DNA of 57,362 nt, taken from Bacteroidota bacterium (lineage in GTDB: Bacteria; Bacteroidota; Bacteroidia; Chitinophagales; Chitinophagaceae). The position numbers were made by a program, and so were the translations under genes. A model generated the notes under the pieces. It ran no database searches and was not told the origin of the DNA. It saw nothing but the letters and a program-made list of their open reading frames with translations. Within the stretch, counting starts at the first letter, position 1. Each line of letters opens with the position of its first letter. Positions 10,401-18,348 of the stretch are shown here, one piece after another. The DNA is taken from contig JABDCE010000005.1 of the NCBI GenBank assembly GCA_013288285.1, positions 1-57,362 of the forward strand. Reading direction: 5' to 3'.

Positions 10401-10776
10401 CCCGGTAGCCACACCGCAGGTAAACACAGAATATAAAGTATATGCCAGCAATGCGTGGGGGTGCAAGGTGGTAGATTCTATTGACATACTCGTTGATCCA
10501 TCGACATTACTGACACTGCCCAATGCCTTTACGCCGGGCAACGGACCTAATAGTTATTTCACCATCATTAAGCAGGGTATAGCCACACTGAAATACTTCC
10601 GTATCTACAACCGCTGGGGCAACAAGGTATTCGAGACCACAGATATAGACAAGGGCTGGGATGGTACATTCAACGGCACTCCGCAGCCATTTGATGTATA
10701 TATCTACGAAGTGAGTGCAACAACATCTGAGGGTACCCCCTTCCAGAAAAACGGCAATGTGACACTGATACGATAA
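7423..10776 (+). CDS. Giant secreted adhesin-like protein with carbohydrate-binding-like module and CHU_C domain
   Basis: The ATG at 7423 gives the signal peptide MKKYLFLLTLILSVSQVNGQ; an ATG three codons earlier is also possible. The protein is about 1117 aa. The N-terminal ~250 residues are a predicted beta-rich region of unknown type. A jelly-roll-like segment follows at ~320-490 (HVINGDFSAGNTGFS ... FVVDDISFEQL), typical of secreted CBM-like modules. Then come repeated PKD/Ig-like modules (NLGNDTAFCKGDTLTL, YLWNDASTTPS) and a C-terminal CHU_C domain (PNAFTPGNGPN, FRIYNRWGNKVFE). The last ~530 residues are nearly the same as those of the next adhesin, pointing to recent duplication or gene conversion. 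It lies 97 bp after the preceding adhesin. Confidence 0.85.
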   Translation: MKKYLFLLTLILSVSQVNGQCLVNLLRINTGFNPLTGAGITPGANGATPVTDPHWIVTAETPGIAAAVIATLGSLPGLTEVTPPGNADIVTNAGWANNPLVQPGGYIGCVNSNYYITDGTGITVYNATLGRQFRVCTGDSLVLDFYIANDNYLVSSNIDGITPLTFSQTPGISSTYYSTFQHFVQTVYLAPGTHTVNLVVDNYNVLGASANPTGLDVYGSIYSQTGVASMVNETDPTCSSYVCSPMTLACDALSLPDSLHPCQGDVIPMPATLTGTNTVLSYTWTPVTGLSSSTILNPTLTAGTSGWYDITVQSLINFNHVINGDFSAGNTGFSTAYLYTPPPSGILNEGYYSVDTDPHDVHSGFSHFGDHTTGTGPMMILNGGPTPLDFWCETIAVTPNTDYDFSAWFANASPSGPGTYPILQFRINGVLIGTPATLTATVGTWVNFSSTWNSGVNTTANICIYDAETSAGGNDFVVDDISFEQLCTVKDSVYVDVTMPDTLFNHNDTIACVAKGAAILSAPTGYLSDLWSNGSTASSISVTSSGSYWVYNFAGCNKVVIDTFNITFIPSPVVNLGNDTAFCKGDTLTLTSVQPAGYTLLWSTGNIGNTIQVYSTGNYWLTVNDKGCTTTDTINVTVTPIPIVDLGPDYLNCKGKPDTLKSSISYVSPTYLWNDASTTPSLVATTTGKYWLQVVDSGCPGAADTINVTILWDTLNIFNHDTAICRGAIVQVLATGNIGQTYQWTPTAGIPVSTSLAPVILPDTSATYILTTSMPLCPDMIDSFHVDVQPVPTVYIGDNRAVCQFDTLRISADVNPKWYNKYLYRWTPANCLDNDSLSAVVFTAGPDTTVRVAVYTPAGCLAYDSMNVIVHPGNFSHLDTIFNVCPHDSVQFRPTGGIAYNWTPSLYMDDTVSSTPWVKAITSQLYTMIATSSFGCKDTQLVNVNVHPLGVVYFDVTSVTLHPGESYQLSPKTNCEYFTWFPAIGLDDAHISNPVATPQVNTEYKVYASNAWGCKVVDSIDILVDPSTLLTLPNAFTPGNGPNSYFTIIKQGIATLKYFRIYNRWGNKVFETTDIDKGWDGTFNGTPQPFDVYIYEVSATTSEGTPFQKNGNVTLIR

Positions 10777-10799
10777 CATGCTATTTCCTGCCTGGGTGC

Positions 10800-11207
10800 C
10801 TACATGCTTGCAGGGCGGATAACATGCGTAGCCGAATCTTTCGTGACCCGGCACCTTAAATAAGTGATCACTTCGGTCAACTGTTGGGGGTTCATTTTCA
10901 CAGCAACAGCATGGTTTTTCGGATCGCGCATAATGAACCGGGTAGAATACCTGTCTATCTGCTGATTGGAGAAGTTAGGAACTCCGTCCTTTCCTTTTGT
11001 AAATATGCCATGACATTCAGAGCAGTTAGTCTTATAGAGCACCTTGCCTTTATCGAGGTCTGCTAAGTAGTTTTTCCTTACTTCCGGAGGTATGTTTGCC
11101 GGAATATTATAGTGCTCTTTGTGCGTCATGCACTGAGTGAGCAGCACGCAAACGACAATGGAAGAAAGATAGTACCCATAACGCTTCAGTATATTACCTG
11201 GTCGCAT
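10800..11207 (-). CDS. Cytochrome c lipoprotein, single haem
   Basis: The chosen ATG at 11207 opens MRPGNILKRYGYY followed by a hydrophobic segment ending in the lipobox LLTQC; an ATG ten codons upstream (11237) is possible. The mature protein carries one CSECH haem-binding motif and a downstream Met (VKMNPQQLTEVITYLR) placed as the usual axial ligand in small class I cytochromes c. It is about 135 aa, so a small electron-transfer lipoprotein facing the periplasm. It stands alone on the - strand between two adhesin genes and converges with the first; no oxidase or dehydrogenase partner is visible, so its redox partner is unknown. Confidence 0.8.
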   Translation of the reverse strand: MRPGNILKRYGYYLSSIVVCVLLTQCMTHKEHYNIPANIPPEVRKNYLADLDKGKVLYKTNCSECHGIFTKGKDGVPNFSNQQIDRYSTRFIMRDPKNHAVAVKMNPQQLTEVITYLRCRVTKDSATHVIRPASM

Positions 11208-11377
11208 CCTGGCGCAATTTGTATCGTCACTTCTCATAGGTCAATAAGGGTTTTTGCAGTCAATTAAAACGCACTGGCAAGTATAACAAGAATAACTAAA
11301 ATTAGCTGATTTTTTCTTATCAGCAGATCATAGGAATTAAGTGTCGGTTAATAATTAATATTTTTCATACCAATCTA

Positions 11378-11406
11378 TTGTAAATTACTTTTTATTCGTA
11401 AATTTG
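11378..11406 (+). promoter_or_regulatory. Bacteroidota sigma-A type promoter candidate
   Basis: A TTG at 11378-11380 and TAAATTTG at 11399-11406, separated by 18 bp, fit the -33 TTG / -7 TAnnTTTG pattern of Bacteroidota housekeeping promoters. The start point would fall near 11412, leaving a very short leader before the ATG at 11426. Match is by eye only. Confidence 0.45.
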
Positions 11407-11425
11407 ATATGAATGCACATATTTT

Positions 11426-14400
11426 ATGAAGAAACTATTACCCTACTTTTCTCTTATTTTCCTGGTTATTTGTCTGCCGCTAACTAAAGCCAGCGCTCAA
11501 AGTTGGCTGTGGGGCAGGAATTCAAAAGGCGGTGGTTTTCCGTTTTTTGATTCATGGCAGGTAGCTACTGACGGCTCCGGTAACGTATATGGAGGTGGAG
11601 TGGTCAGCGCTTCAGCACCGTTAACGTTTGGCAGTGCTACTTTGCCCACTTACGCCGGCTCTTATCAGTCTTTCTGGGTTAAGTATGATCCAACCGGAGC
11701 AGTTTTGTGGGTTGATGGCACGAGCTCAGGTAATACCTATCTCCATTGCCTGACAACAGACCCTTCAGGCAACCTGATTCTTTTTGGCGCTTTTACCAGC
11801 GCTACTATGAAGATAGGTTCATTTACGCTGACCAATGCATTCAGCGGAGGCGTTTCGCAATACTACCTGGCTAAGGTAAGCCCAACGGGTACAGTGCTGT
11901 GGGCGATCAATGACGGCAGGGATGTCTATTCAGGATGGATGTCTTTCTTCGGTACTTTTATTATGAGCATGGGGGGCGTTACTACTGATGCGGCCGGTAA
12001 TATTTATATAGAATCATCATTCGCGGGAAAGACCATGACCATAGGCAGTACCACCCTTACTAATACTGACCCTACCGGTGGAACGTATGATGTATTTGTA
12101 GCCAAGTACACCTCAGCGGGAGTTCCGGTATGGGCTTCTTCTATTGGCGGCAGTAAGGATGATTATGGCTTTGGCATTACTGTTGCCTCTACTGGCTATG
12201 TATATGTATCGGGCTCATTCCAATCGTCCACAATGAATGTAGGGACTTCAGCTATCGGAGATCCCTATACTAACTACATTGCATACATCTCCAAATTCTC
12301 GGCGACAGGAGTACCTACATGGGCAGAGGCCGCAGGTGGCACCAATGGAGCTTTTGGGGTAGGGTTAGCAAGCGATAATTTTGGCAATGTATACATGACA
12401 GGCGGCTTTGGTGATGCGTCTATCACCTTTGGAGCAGTCACCGTACCCCGTACATTCCCTGGAGCCGTGCCTCAACTGGCGTTGTTCCTGGTGCAATATT
12501 CACCGGCAGATGTCGTCACTTTTGATAAAAGCATCGGATCTGCTTCTGGCTCAGCAAAAGGCTTTTCTATTGCGTTGGCTTCTTGCGGCCAGGTTTGGGT
12601 AGGCGGTGCTTACGATTTCAGCTCGTCTATAGTAATTGCTCCCGGTGATACGCTCACTACCGGAAAGCATAGGACATATTGGGAAGACCCTACTTTCATT
12701 GCGGGATATGATCTCTCGGGGAGTGTTGTTGGGTATGCCGGAATAGGAGCTGGTAGTGATGACCAGTTAGGTATTGCCTGTGATGCGAAAGGAAATGTTT
12801 TTCTTTGCAGCGATTATTATGCCAGCGATACAGTTGCAGTTGGTACGGATACCCTTGCTGGATCCCCCGGCTCTGAGATATTCTTTATGGCCAAGTACGC
12901 GAATGTAATAGCGCCCCCGGATACTACATATTCCAGTAAGGATACTGCGGCATGTGGGGCATCGATAACCACGATCACACTGAAAGCTCCGCCCGGATAT
13001 TCTTATTACTGGGATGACGGTACCACAGCAGATTCGCTCAATGTGGGAGGTCCGGGTAAGTATTATGTATACTGCATCGCCTGCGGCACCGCCGTACTCG
13101 TAGACACTTTTAACGTAGCTAGCTCACCGGTGGTTGTCACCAATATCGCTTCAGATACCAGTGTATGCGCTTCGAGCAGTTCTGTTACATTGAATGGCCC
13201 TGCGGGCTATAGCACCTATAAATGGAACACCGGAGCCACTACATCTTCCTTGTCGGCAACTACTGCGGGTACATATTATGTTACGGCAACAACAGGTTGT
13301 ACGGCCGTCAATGATACCTTCCATCTCACCATACACAAAATGCCGGTAGTGAATTTAGGGAACGATACTTCTTTCTGCGCGGCCTACTCGCTGATACTGA
13401 CCTCGAAACAACCGAAGGGCTCCAGCTATCTGTGGAACACGGGTACTACCACCGATTCTATCACCACCGCTACAACGGGCACTTATTGGCTCGCTGTCAC
13501 TGATTCGGGTTGTACCACTACGGATTCAATACATATTCTCTTATCACCGCCGCCTGTAGTAGCGTGGGGTCCTGATTATCTCAACTGTAAAGGGCGGCCA
13601 GATACACTGCAATCGTCTATTACATACACAGCCCCATCTTATCTATGGAACGACGCAAGTACCACGCCTACACTCGTAGCTACTACTACCGGCAAATACT
13701 GGCTGCAGGTGACCGTGGGAGGCTGCCCTGGCGCAGATACGATCAACGTTACCATACTCTGGGATACACTTAATTTCTTCAATCACGATACATCTATCTG
13801 CCGTGGTGCCCTCGTACAAGTGATGGCTACCGGAAATTTAGGCCAGACCTATCAGTGGACGCCTACAGCCGGCATACCTGTTTCTACATCGCTGGCTCCT
13901 GTCATACTTCCCGATACCTCAGCCACGTACACGCTCGTTGCGTCTATGACGTTGTGCCCGGATATTACTGAATCATTCCACGTAGATGTGCAGCCGGTGC
14001 CTACTGTGTACATAGGTGATAACAGGGCGGTGTGCCAGTTCGATTCATTGCGCATCACTGCAGACGTGAATCCGAAGTGGTACAACAAATACATGTACCG
14101 CTGGACGCCTGCCAACTGCTTAGACAACGACAGCACTTCATCTGTAACATATACCGCAGGCCCCGACACTACTGTGCGTGTGGCAGTATATACACCTGCC
14201 GGTTGCCTTGCCTACGACTCCATGAATGTGATCGTGCATCCGGGTAACTTCGCGCACCTCGATACCACTTTTAATATCTGCCCGCACGATTCTGTTCAGT
14301 TCAGGCCTACCGGCGGCATAGCCTACAACTGGACCCCGAGTCTCTACATGGACGATACTGTAAGCAGCACACCATGGGTGAAGGCGATCACCTCGCAGGA

Positions 14401-14980
14401 GTATACGATGATCGCCACCAGCTCATTCGGCTGCAGGGACACGCTGACCGTGAATGTGAATGTGCATCCGCTGGGTGTGGTATACTTTGACGAAACAACC
14501 GTGACCCTGCATCCCGGCCAATCTTACCAGCTATCACCCAAGACCAACTGTGAGTTTTTCACCTGGTTCCCTGCCATCGGCCTTGATGACGCACATATCT
14601 CTAACCCGGTAGCCACGCCTGAAGTAAGCACGGAGTATAAAGTATACGCCAGCAATGCCTGGGGCTGCAAGGTGGTAGACTCTATTGACATACTTGTAGA
14701 TGCATCTACATTGCTGACACTGCCCAATGCCTTTACACCCGGTAGCGGACCTAACAGTTATTTCACCATCATCAAGCAGGGTATAGCCAAGCTGGAATAC
14801 TTCCGTATCTACAACCGCTGGGGTAACAAGGTGTTTGAGACCTCAGATATAGATAAGGGCTGGGACGGTACATTCAACGGTACGCCACAACCATTTGATG
14901 TTTATATCTATGAAGTGAGTGCCACCACATCTGAGGGCGCTCCGTTTGTGAAGCATGGCAATGTGACACTGATACGATAG
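11426..14980 (+). CDS. Giant secreted protein: SBBP-type propeller plus PKD-like modules and CHU_C domain
   Basis: An 1184-aa protein with signal peptide MKKLLPYFSLIFLVICLPLTKASAQ. Residues ~26-490 carry repeats of the form 'D..GN.Y..G.F...T...G...' and 'VAKY...G..VWA', typical of SBBP/beta-propeller repeats; this half is close to the N-terminus of the 15171 gene. Residues ~500-660 hold Ig/PKD-like modules (YSYYWDDGTT, YSTYKWNTGATT), and from ~655 to the end the protein nearly matches the C-terminal half of the 7423 gene, ending in CHU_C (PNAFTPGSGPN, FRIYNRWGNKVFE). It therefore looks like a chimera of its two neighbours. Export by Sec then T9SS and a cell-surface location are inferred. Confidence 0.85.
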   Translation: MKKLLPYFSLIFLVICLPLTKASAQSWLWGRNSKGGGFPFFDSWQVATDGSGNVYGGGVVSASAPLTFGSATLPTYAGSYQSFWVKYDPTGAVLWVDGTSSGNTYLHCLTTDPSGNLILFGAFTSATMKIGSFTLTNAFSGGVSQYYLAKVSPTGTVLWAINDGRDVYSGWMSFFGTFIMSMGGVTTDAAGNIYIESSFAGKTMTIGSTTLTNTDPTGGTYDVFVAKYTSAGVPVWASSIGGSKDDYGFGITVASTGYVYVSGSFQSSTMNVGTSAIGDPYTNYIAYISKFSATGVPTWAEAAGGTNGAFGVGLASDNFGNVYMTGGFGDASITFGAVTVPRTFPGAVPQLALFLVQYSPADVVTFDKSIGSASGSAKGFSIALASCGQVWVGGAYDFSSSIVIAPGDTLTTGKHRTYWEDPTFIAGYDLSGSVVGYAGIGAGSDDQLGIACDAKGNVFLCSDYYASDTVAVGTDTLAGSPGSEIFFMAKYANVIAPPDTTYSSKDTAACGASITTITLKAPPGYSYYWDDGTTADSLNVGGPGKYYVYCIACGTAVLVDTFNVASSPVVVTNIASDTSVCASSSSVTLNGPAGYSTYKWNTGATTSSLSATTAGTYYVTATTGCTAVNDTFHLTIHKMPVVNLGNDTSFCAAYSLILTSKQPKGSSYLWNTGTTTDSITTATTGTYWLAVTDSGCTTTDSIHILLSPPPVVAWGPDYLNCKGRPDTLQSSITYTAPSYLWNDASTTPTLVATTTGKYWLQVTVGGCPGADTINVTILWDTLNFFNHDTSICRGALVQVMATGNLGQTYQWTPTAGIPVSTSLAPVILPDTSATYTLVASMTLCPDITESFHVDVQPVPTVYIGDNRAVCQFDSLRITADVNPKWYNKYMYRWTPANCLDNDSTSSVTYTAGPDTTVRVAVYTPAGCLAYDSMNVIVHPGNFAHLDTTFNICPHDSVQFRPTGGIAYNWTPSLYMDDTVSSTPWVKAITSQEYTMIATSSFGCRDTLTVNVNVHPLGVVYFDETTVTLHPGQSYQLSPKTNCEFFTWFPAIGLDDAHISNPVATPEVSTEYKVYASNAWGCKVVDSIDILVDASTLLTLPNAFTPGSGPNSYFTIIKQGIAKLEYFRIYNRWGNKVFETSDIDKGWDGTFNGTPQPFDVYIYEVSATTSEGAPFVKHGNVTLIR

Positions 14981-15037
14981 AAAAATTTACAATCTTGCTG
15001 GTGGACTTGTAAAGCGGGCAATCCTTTAATTAAGGGT

Positions 15038-15054
15038 TTGGTACGATTATTGCA
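15038..15054 (+). promoter_or_regulatory. Sigma-54-like promoter before the 869-aa secreted protein
   Basis: TTGGTACG-N4-TTGCA matches the -24/-12 consensus TTGGCACG-N4-TTGCW at every position except one (T for C), with GG and GC at exact spacing. Transcription would start near 15065, right at a stem-loop formed by ATTGCTTC (15066-15073) and GAAGCAAT (15084-15091), leaving a leader of about 105 nt before the GTG at 15171. Confidence 0.55.
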
Positions 15055-15170
15055 ATACAGAGATTATTGCTTCCTCTCAGCATGAAGCAATGCAATAATA
15101 ATATCATGATACGGGGTCTGTGATCAGAGAATGAATATCATTTTTCACTTGTTTACCAATACAGATACTC

Positions 15171-17780
15171 GTGATTAAAAATACATCGTCATGTATTCCG
15201 TTTCTGTTTTTATACTGTTTAGTTAGTTGCCTGCATCAGTCTGCCTCAGCTCAGAAATGGTTATGGGGTAGAGGTTCGAGCGGATCCGTAACCGCGGCAG
15301 ATGCATGGCAGGTTGCAACTGACAAGTTTGGTAATGTTTATGGTGGCGCAATAGTAACGACGTCTTCACCGATTTTTTTCGGTACAAAATTCGCACCGCC
15401 TTCAACAGGTGTTACTTACGAATCTGTCTGGGTCAAATATAGCCCTACAGGTACTGTGCTATGGACAGACGGTACAAGATCAGGGTCAACAATGTTGAAC
15501 AATATTACTACTGACCAATCAGGTAACCTGATACTTTTCGGATCTTTCACCAGTGCTACTATGCAGATAGGTGGCTTTGTTTTGACGAATAAATATAGCG
15601 GAGGTGTTATAGCACAATACTATGTGGCAAAAGTGAATCCATCTGGAACAGTTTTATGGGCGATTTGCGACGGGAATATTATTTCCGGGGGCTTCCCCTT
15701 TTTCGGCACTACTATTTTGAGTATAGGCGGAGTGGCAACAGATACCGCAGGCAATATTTATATAGCATCTGCTTTCGGAGGAAGTAGTATGACGGTTGGC
15801 AGTACAACGCTCACAAATGCAGATCCAAGCGGCAGTACTTATGATATCTTTGTAGCCAAATATACTCCGGCGGGTGTTTTGGTTTGGGCTTCATCAATAG
15901 GAGGGAAATCCAGCGACTATGCGTTTGGGATTACTGTCTCATCTACGGGAGATGTCTACGTAGCCGGTGCATTCCTATCCCCGTCCATTACTATTGGCTC
16001 GTCGGTTATCACAAATCCATACAAGTATGTTAGCGCTTATATCGCCAAGTTCTCTTCTACGGGTACTCCTGTCTGGGGCGAAGGTGCTGGCGGGGCAAAT
16101 GGTGCCTTTAGTGCGGGGCTGACGAGCGATAAGACAGGTAATGTTTATATGGCTGGAACCTTCGCCGACAGCTCGATAACCCTGGGGGGTACAACAATAT
16201 TGCGAACGTACCCAGCGGCTGTACCTCAATCAGCATTGTTCCTTGTGCAATACTCACCGGCAGATGTCGTGACTTTCAGTAAAACCATTGGTTCCCCAAC
16301 TTCGGGTGTATTGGGTTATACCGTTTCATTGGCCGAATGTGGCCAGGTTTGGGTTGGTGGCAGCTATTCTGAAAGCGCAACCATAGGGTCGGGTGATACA
16401 CTTGCGATCGGCGGTAGCGCTCCATATTGGAGAGATCCTACATTCATCGCAGGTTATGATCTTTCGGGAAGTGTTCTGGGGTATGCAGGGCTTGGTGGCG
16501 GTGGCGATGATCAAATGGGAATAGCTTGTGATCCTTTTGGAAATGTATTTGTCTGTGGTGACTATTTCACTGGTTTCTATGGAGACAAGCTAATTGCTGG
16601 CCCCGATACACTCGGCGTTGTTTCAGGCTCAGAAGCATTTTATCTGGCAAAATACGGCAGCATAGCTGACACGACCTATGAGACAATACGGGATACAATT
16701 GCCTGCGGAACTTCGAAATTGCATCTCCGGCTTCAGGCGCCGGCGGGTTATCTGTACTATTGGAACAATGGCAACACCACTGATTCAATGATCGTTAGTT
16801 CAACGGGGAAGTATTATGTATACTGTAGGACCTGTGGCAACAGTGTGCTTATTGATACCTTCGATGTGACGATAGCAAATCCGGGCACACAATATGAGCA
16901 CATAGATATAGAAGCATGTTCTTCCGCATCGTCTACTACACTGAATGCGCCACCCGGCTACCTCCGATACTATTGGAATTCCGGACAAACCACTTCATCA
17001 ATTGCGACAACTCTGACCGGAATACATATTGTCACTTCCGACAATGCCTGTAGTATCCTGGTAGACACATTTCATATTACAGTGAAGCCTACGCCGGTCG
17101 TGGACCTCGGCACCGATACTATGCTTTGTATAGGTGATACAATGATAGTTAGCCCGACGGAACCCGGCGGTGTATTGTTCCAATGGAGTACAGGCAGCAC
17201 AGATTCTTTTATTATGGTCTCCTCGCCCGGAGCATACAGCGTCGTTGTAACAGAAAATGGGTGCAGTGCGTCTTCCATTATATCTATAAAGAACGTTGTG
17301 CCGGAGATAAGTCTCGGTAACGATACAACAATATGCCAGGGTGTATTGCTGTTACTCCCTATATCGGCAAGTGAGGGGAGTATTACCTGGTCGAATGGCA
17401 ATATCGGTCCGACGTTTTCGCCTGACGCTACCGGAACGTATTGGGCTTCAATTGCTAATAAATGTGGTACTGCATCCGACACGGTCCATGTCACTTTCGA
17501 TCTTTGTGATATCTGGTTTCCTTCGGCCTTTACACCGAACAATGACGGCAAGAATGACATTATCAGAGTTGGCGGATCGCTACAGGACTATAAGGAGTTT
17601 ACATTCAGGGTTTTCAACCGGTACGGCCAAAATATCTTTTATACTCAGAATATATATGCCGGTTGGGATGGTGTATATAAAGGCACAAAACAAGATATAG
17701 GCACCTATTTTTACGAGATATTCTACACGCTTAACGGCACAAGGCATATGATGAAGGGCAACTTTGAACTCTTACGTTAA
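15171..17780 (+). CDS. Secreted SBBP-type propeller protein with PKD-like modules and CHU_C domain
   Basis: 869 aa, starting with GTG at 15171; no in-frame ATG lies before the signal peptide (MIKNTSSCIPFLFLYCLVSCLHQSASAQ), so GTG is preferred. Residues ~28-500 are propeller repeats very similar to those of the 11426 gene (opening QKWLWGRGSSG versus QSWLWGRNSKG). Residues ~505-770 hold three or four Ig/PKD-like modules (YLYYWNNGNTT, LFQWSTGSTDS). The C-terminus (WFPSAFTPNNDGKND, FRVFNRYGQNIF, GWDGVYKG) is a canonical CHU_C domain, different from the shared C-terminus of the two preceding genes. A sigma-54-like promoter lies upstream. Probably a surface protein, function unknown. Confidence 0.85.
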   Translation: MIKNTSSCIPFLFLYCLVSCLHQSASAQKWLWGRGSSGSVTAADAWQVATDKFGNVYGGAIVTTSSPIFFGTKFAPPSTGVTYESVWVKYSPTGTVLWTDGTRSGSTMLNNITTDQSGNLILFGSFTSATMQIGGFVLTNKYSGGVIAQYYVAKVNPSGTVLWAICDGNIISGGFPFFGTTILSIGGVATDTAGNIYIASAFGGSSMTVGSTTLTNADPSGSTYDIFVAKYTPAGVLVWASSIGGKSSDYAFGITVSSTGDVYVAGAFLSPSITIGSSVITNPYKYVSAYIAKFSSTGTPVWGEGAGGANGAFSAGLTSDKTGNVYMAGTFADSSITLGGTTILRTYPAAVPQSALFLVQYSPADVVTFSKTIGSPTSGVLGYTVSLAECGQVWVGGSYSESATIGSGDTLAIGGSAPYWRDPTFIAGYDLSGSVLGYAGLGGGGDDQMGIACDPFGNVFVCGDYFTGFYGDKLIAGPDTLGVVSGSEAFYLAKYGSIADTTYETIRDTIACGTSKLHLRLQAPAGYLYYWNNGNTTDSMIVSSTGKYYVYCRTCGNSVLIDTFDVTIANPGTQYEHIDIEACSSASSTTLNAPPGYLRYYWNSGQTTSSIATTLTGIHIVTSDNACSILVDTFHITVKPTPVVDLGTDTMLCIGDTMIVSPTEPGGVLFQWSTGSTDSFIMVSSPGAYSVVVTENGCSASSIISIKNVVPEISLGNDTTICQGVLLLLPISASEGSITWSNGNIGPTFSPDATGTYWASIANKCGTASDTVHVTFDLCDIWFPSAFTPNNDGKNDIIRVGGSLQDYKEFTFRVFNRYGQNIFYTQNIYAGWDGVYKGTKQDIGTYFYEIFYTLNGTRHMMKGNFELLR

Positions 17781-17840
17781 ACATAGTTTATCAACGCAAT
17801 TTATAGCCCTATTTCTCCTGATTATGGGCTGTTAATAAGT

Positions 17841-17857
17841 TTGGTACGCTTATTGTA
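17841..17857 (+). promoter_or_regulatory. Sigma-54-like promoter before a 46-aa membrane protein
   Basis: TTGGTACG-N4-TTGTA has the -24 element identical to the copy at 15038 and a -12 element TTGT instead of TTGC. Spacing is exact. The predicted start, near 17868, lies 34 nt before the ATG at 17902. Loss of the -12 C weakens the call. Confidence 0.45.
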
Positions 17858-17901
17858 TATACATAACTGAAGGGATAACAAACCCCCTTTGAGGAGTTAG
17901 T

Positions 17902-18042
17902 ATGACTGTTGTGATGATCGTATTTGCATTTGCCCTGTCTGTGGTAATCAACTACATTGAAACCAAGGTAACCCGTACTGAACAGACGGACACCAATATA
18001 GCGGAACCCGTAGAAAGCTACGCGGTAGATGATGCAGAGTAA
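17902..18042 (+). CDS. 46-aa small single-pass membrane protein
   Basis: A short gene with a strong ribosome-binding site: GAGGAG at 17891-17896, five bases before the ATG. The product is 46 aa, opening with a hydrophobic helix (MTVVMIVFAFALSVVINYI) that would span the membrane once, followed by a polar acidic tail (TKVTRTEQTDTN, ending VDDAE). It has no Cys or recognised motif. A sigma-54-like promoter sits 45 bp upstream, and the gene ends 12 bp from the convergent secG stop. The good RBS, which is uncommon in this genome, and the membrane helix with charged tail favour a real gene. Function unknown; a small regulator or subunit of an envelope complex is possible but unsupported. Confidence 0.6.
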   Translation: MTVVMIVFAFALSVVINYIETKVTRTEQTDTNIAEPVESYAVDDAE

Positions 18043-18054
18043 ACTTAGAGAAAT

Positions 18055-18348
18055 TTACTTACCGGACTTAGATGTTTGAGTAGCTGCCTTAGGCTGGCTC
18101 TTGCCACCTTCGCTGCCCTGTGGCTTCTGGAAGAACATTACAGAGATAACGCACAGGCCGCCTACAACACCTATCAGTGTCCAGGTACCTTTTTCCATTA
18201 CGTCGGTAGACTGCTTTACGCCCATTACGGCCGAGCTCATATTCCCGAACGTGCCGGAGAGCCCGCCACCTTTAGGGTTCTGGATAAGGATAAAAAATGA
18301 CAGGACTACACAAGTCAGCAATATAAGTATCGTAATAATTGGTATCAT
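18055..18348 (-). CDS. secG: Preprotein translocase subunit SecG
   Basis: 97 aa with two membrane helices: ITILILLTCVVLSFFILIQ at the N-terminus and WTLIGVVGGLCVISVMFFQ at ~55-73, joined by the conserved cytoplasmic loop QNPKGGGLSGTFG. This is the SecG pattern, the accessory subunit of the SecYEG channel. The C-terminal tail is Lys/Ser/Gln-rich and variable, as in other Bacteroidota SecG proteins. The start codon overlaps the stop of the upstream repeat protein (ATGA), which implies translational coupling in the lptE - TPR - secG operon. Confidence 0.95.
   Translation of the reverse strand: MIPIITILILLTCVVLSFFILIQNPKGGGLSGTFGNMSSAVMGVKQSTDVMEKGTWTLIGVVGGLCVISVMFFQKPQGSEGGKSQPKAATQTSKSGK

Noticed and set aside
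17804-17830. AGCCC...GGGCT hairpin after the 869-aa gene as a terminator
   Set aside because: The stem has only five firm pairs, a long loop and no T-tract, so it is too weak to call.
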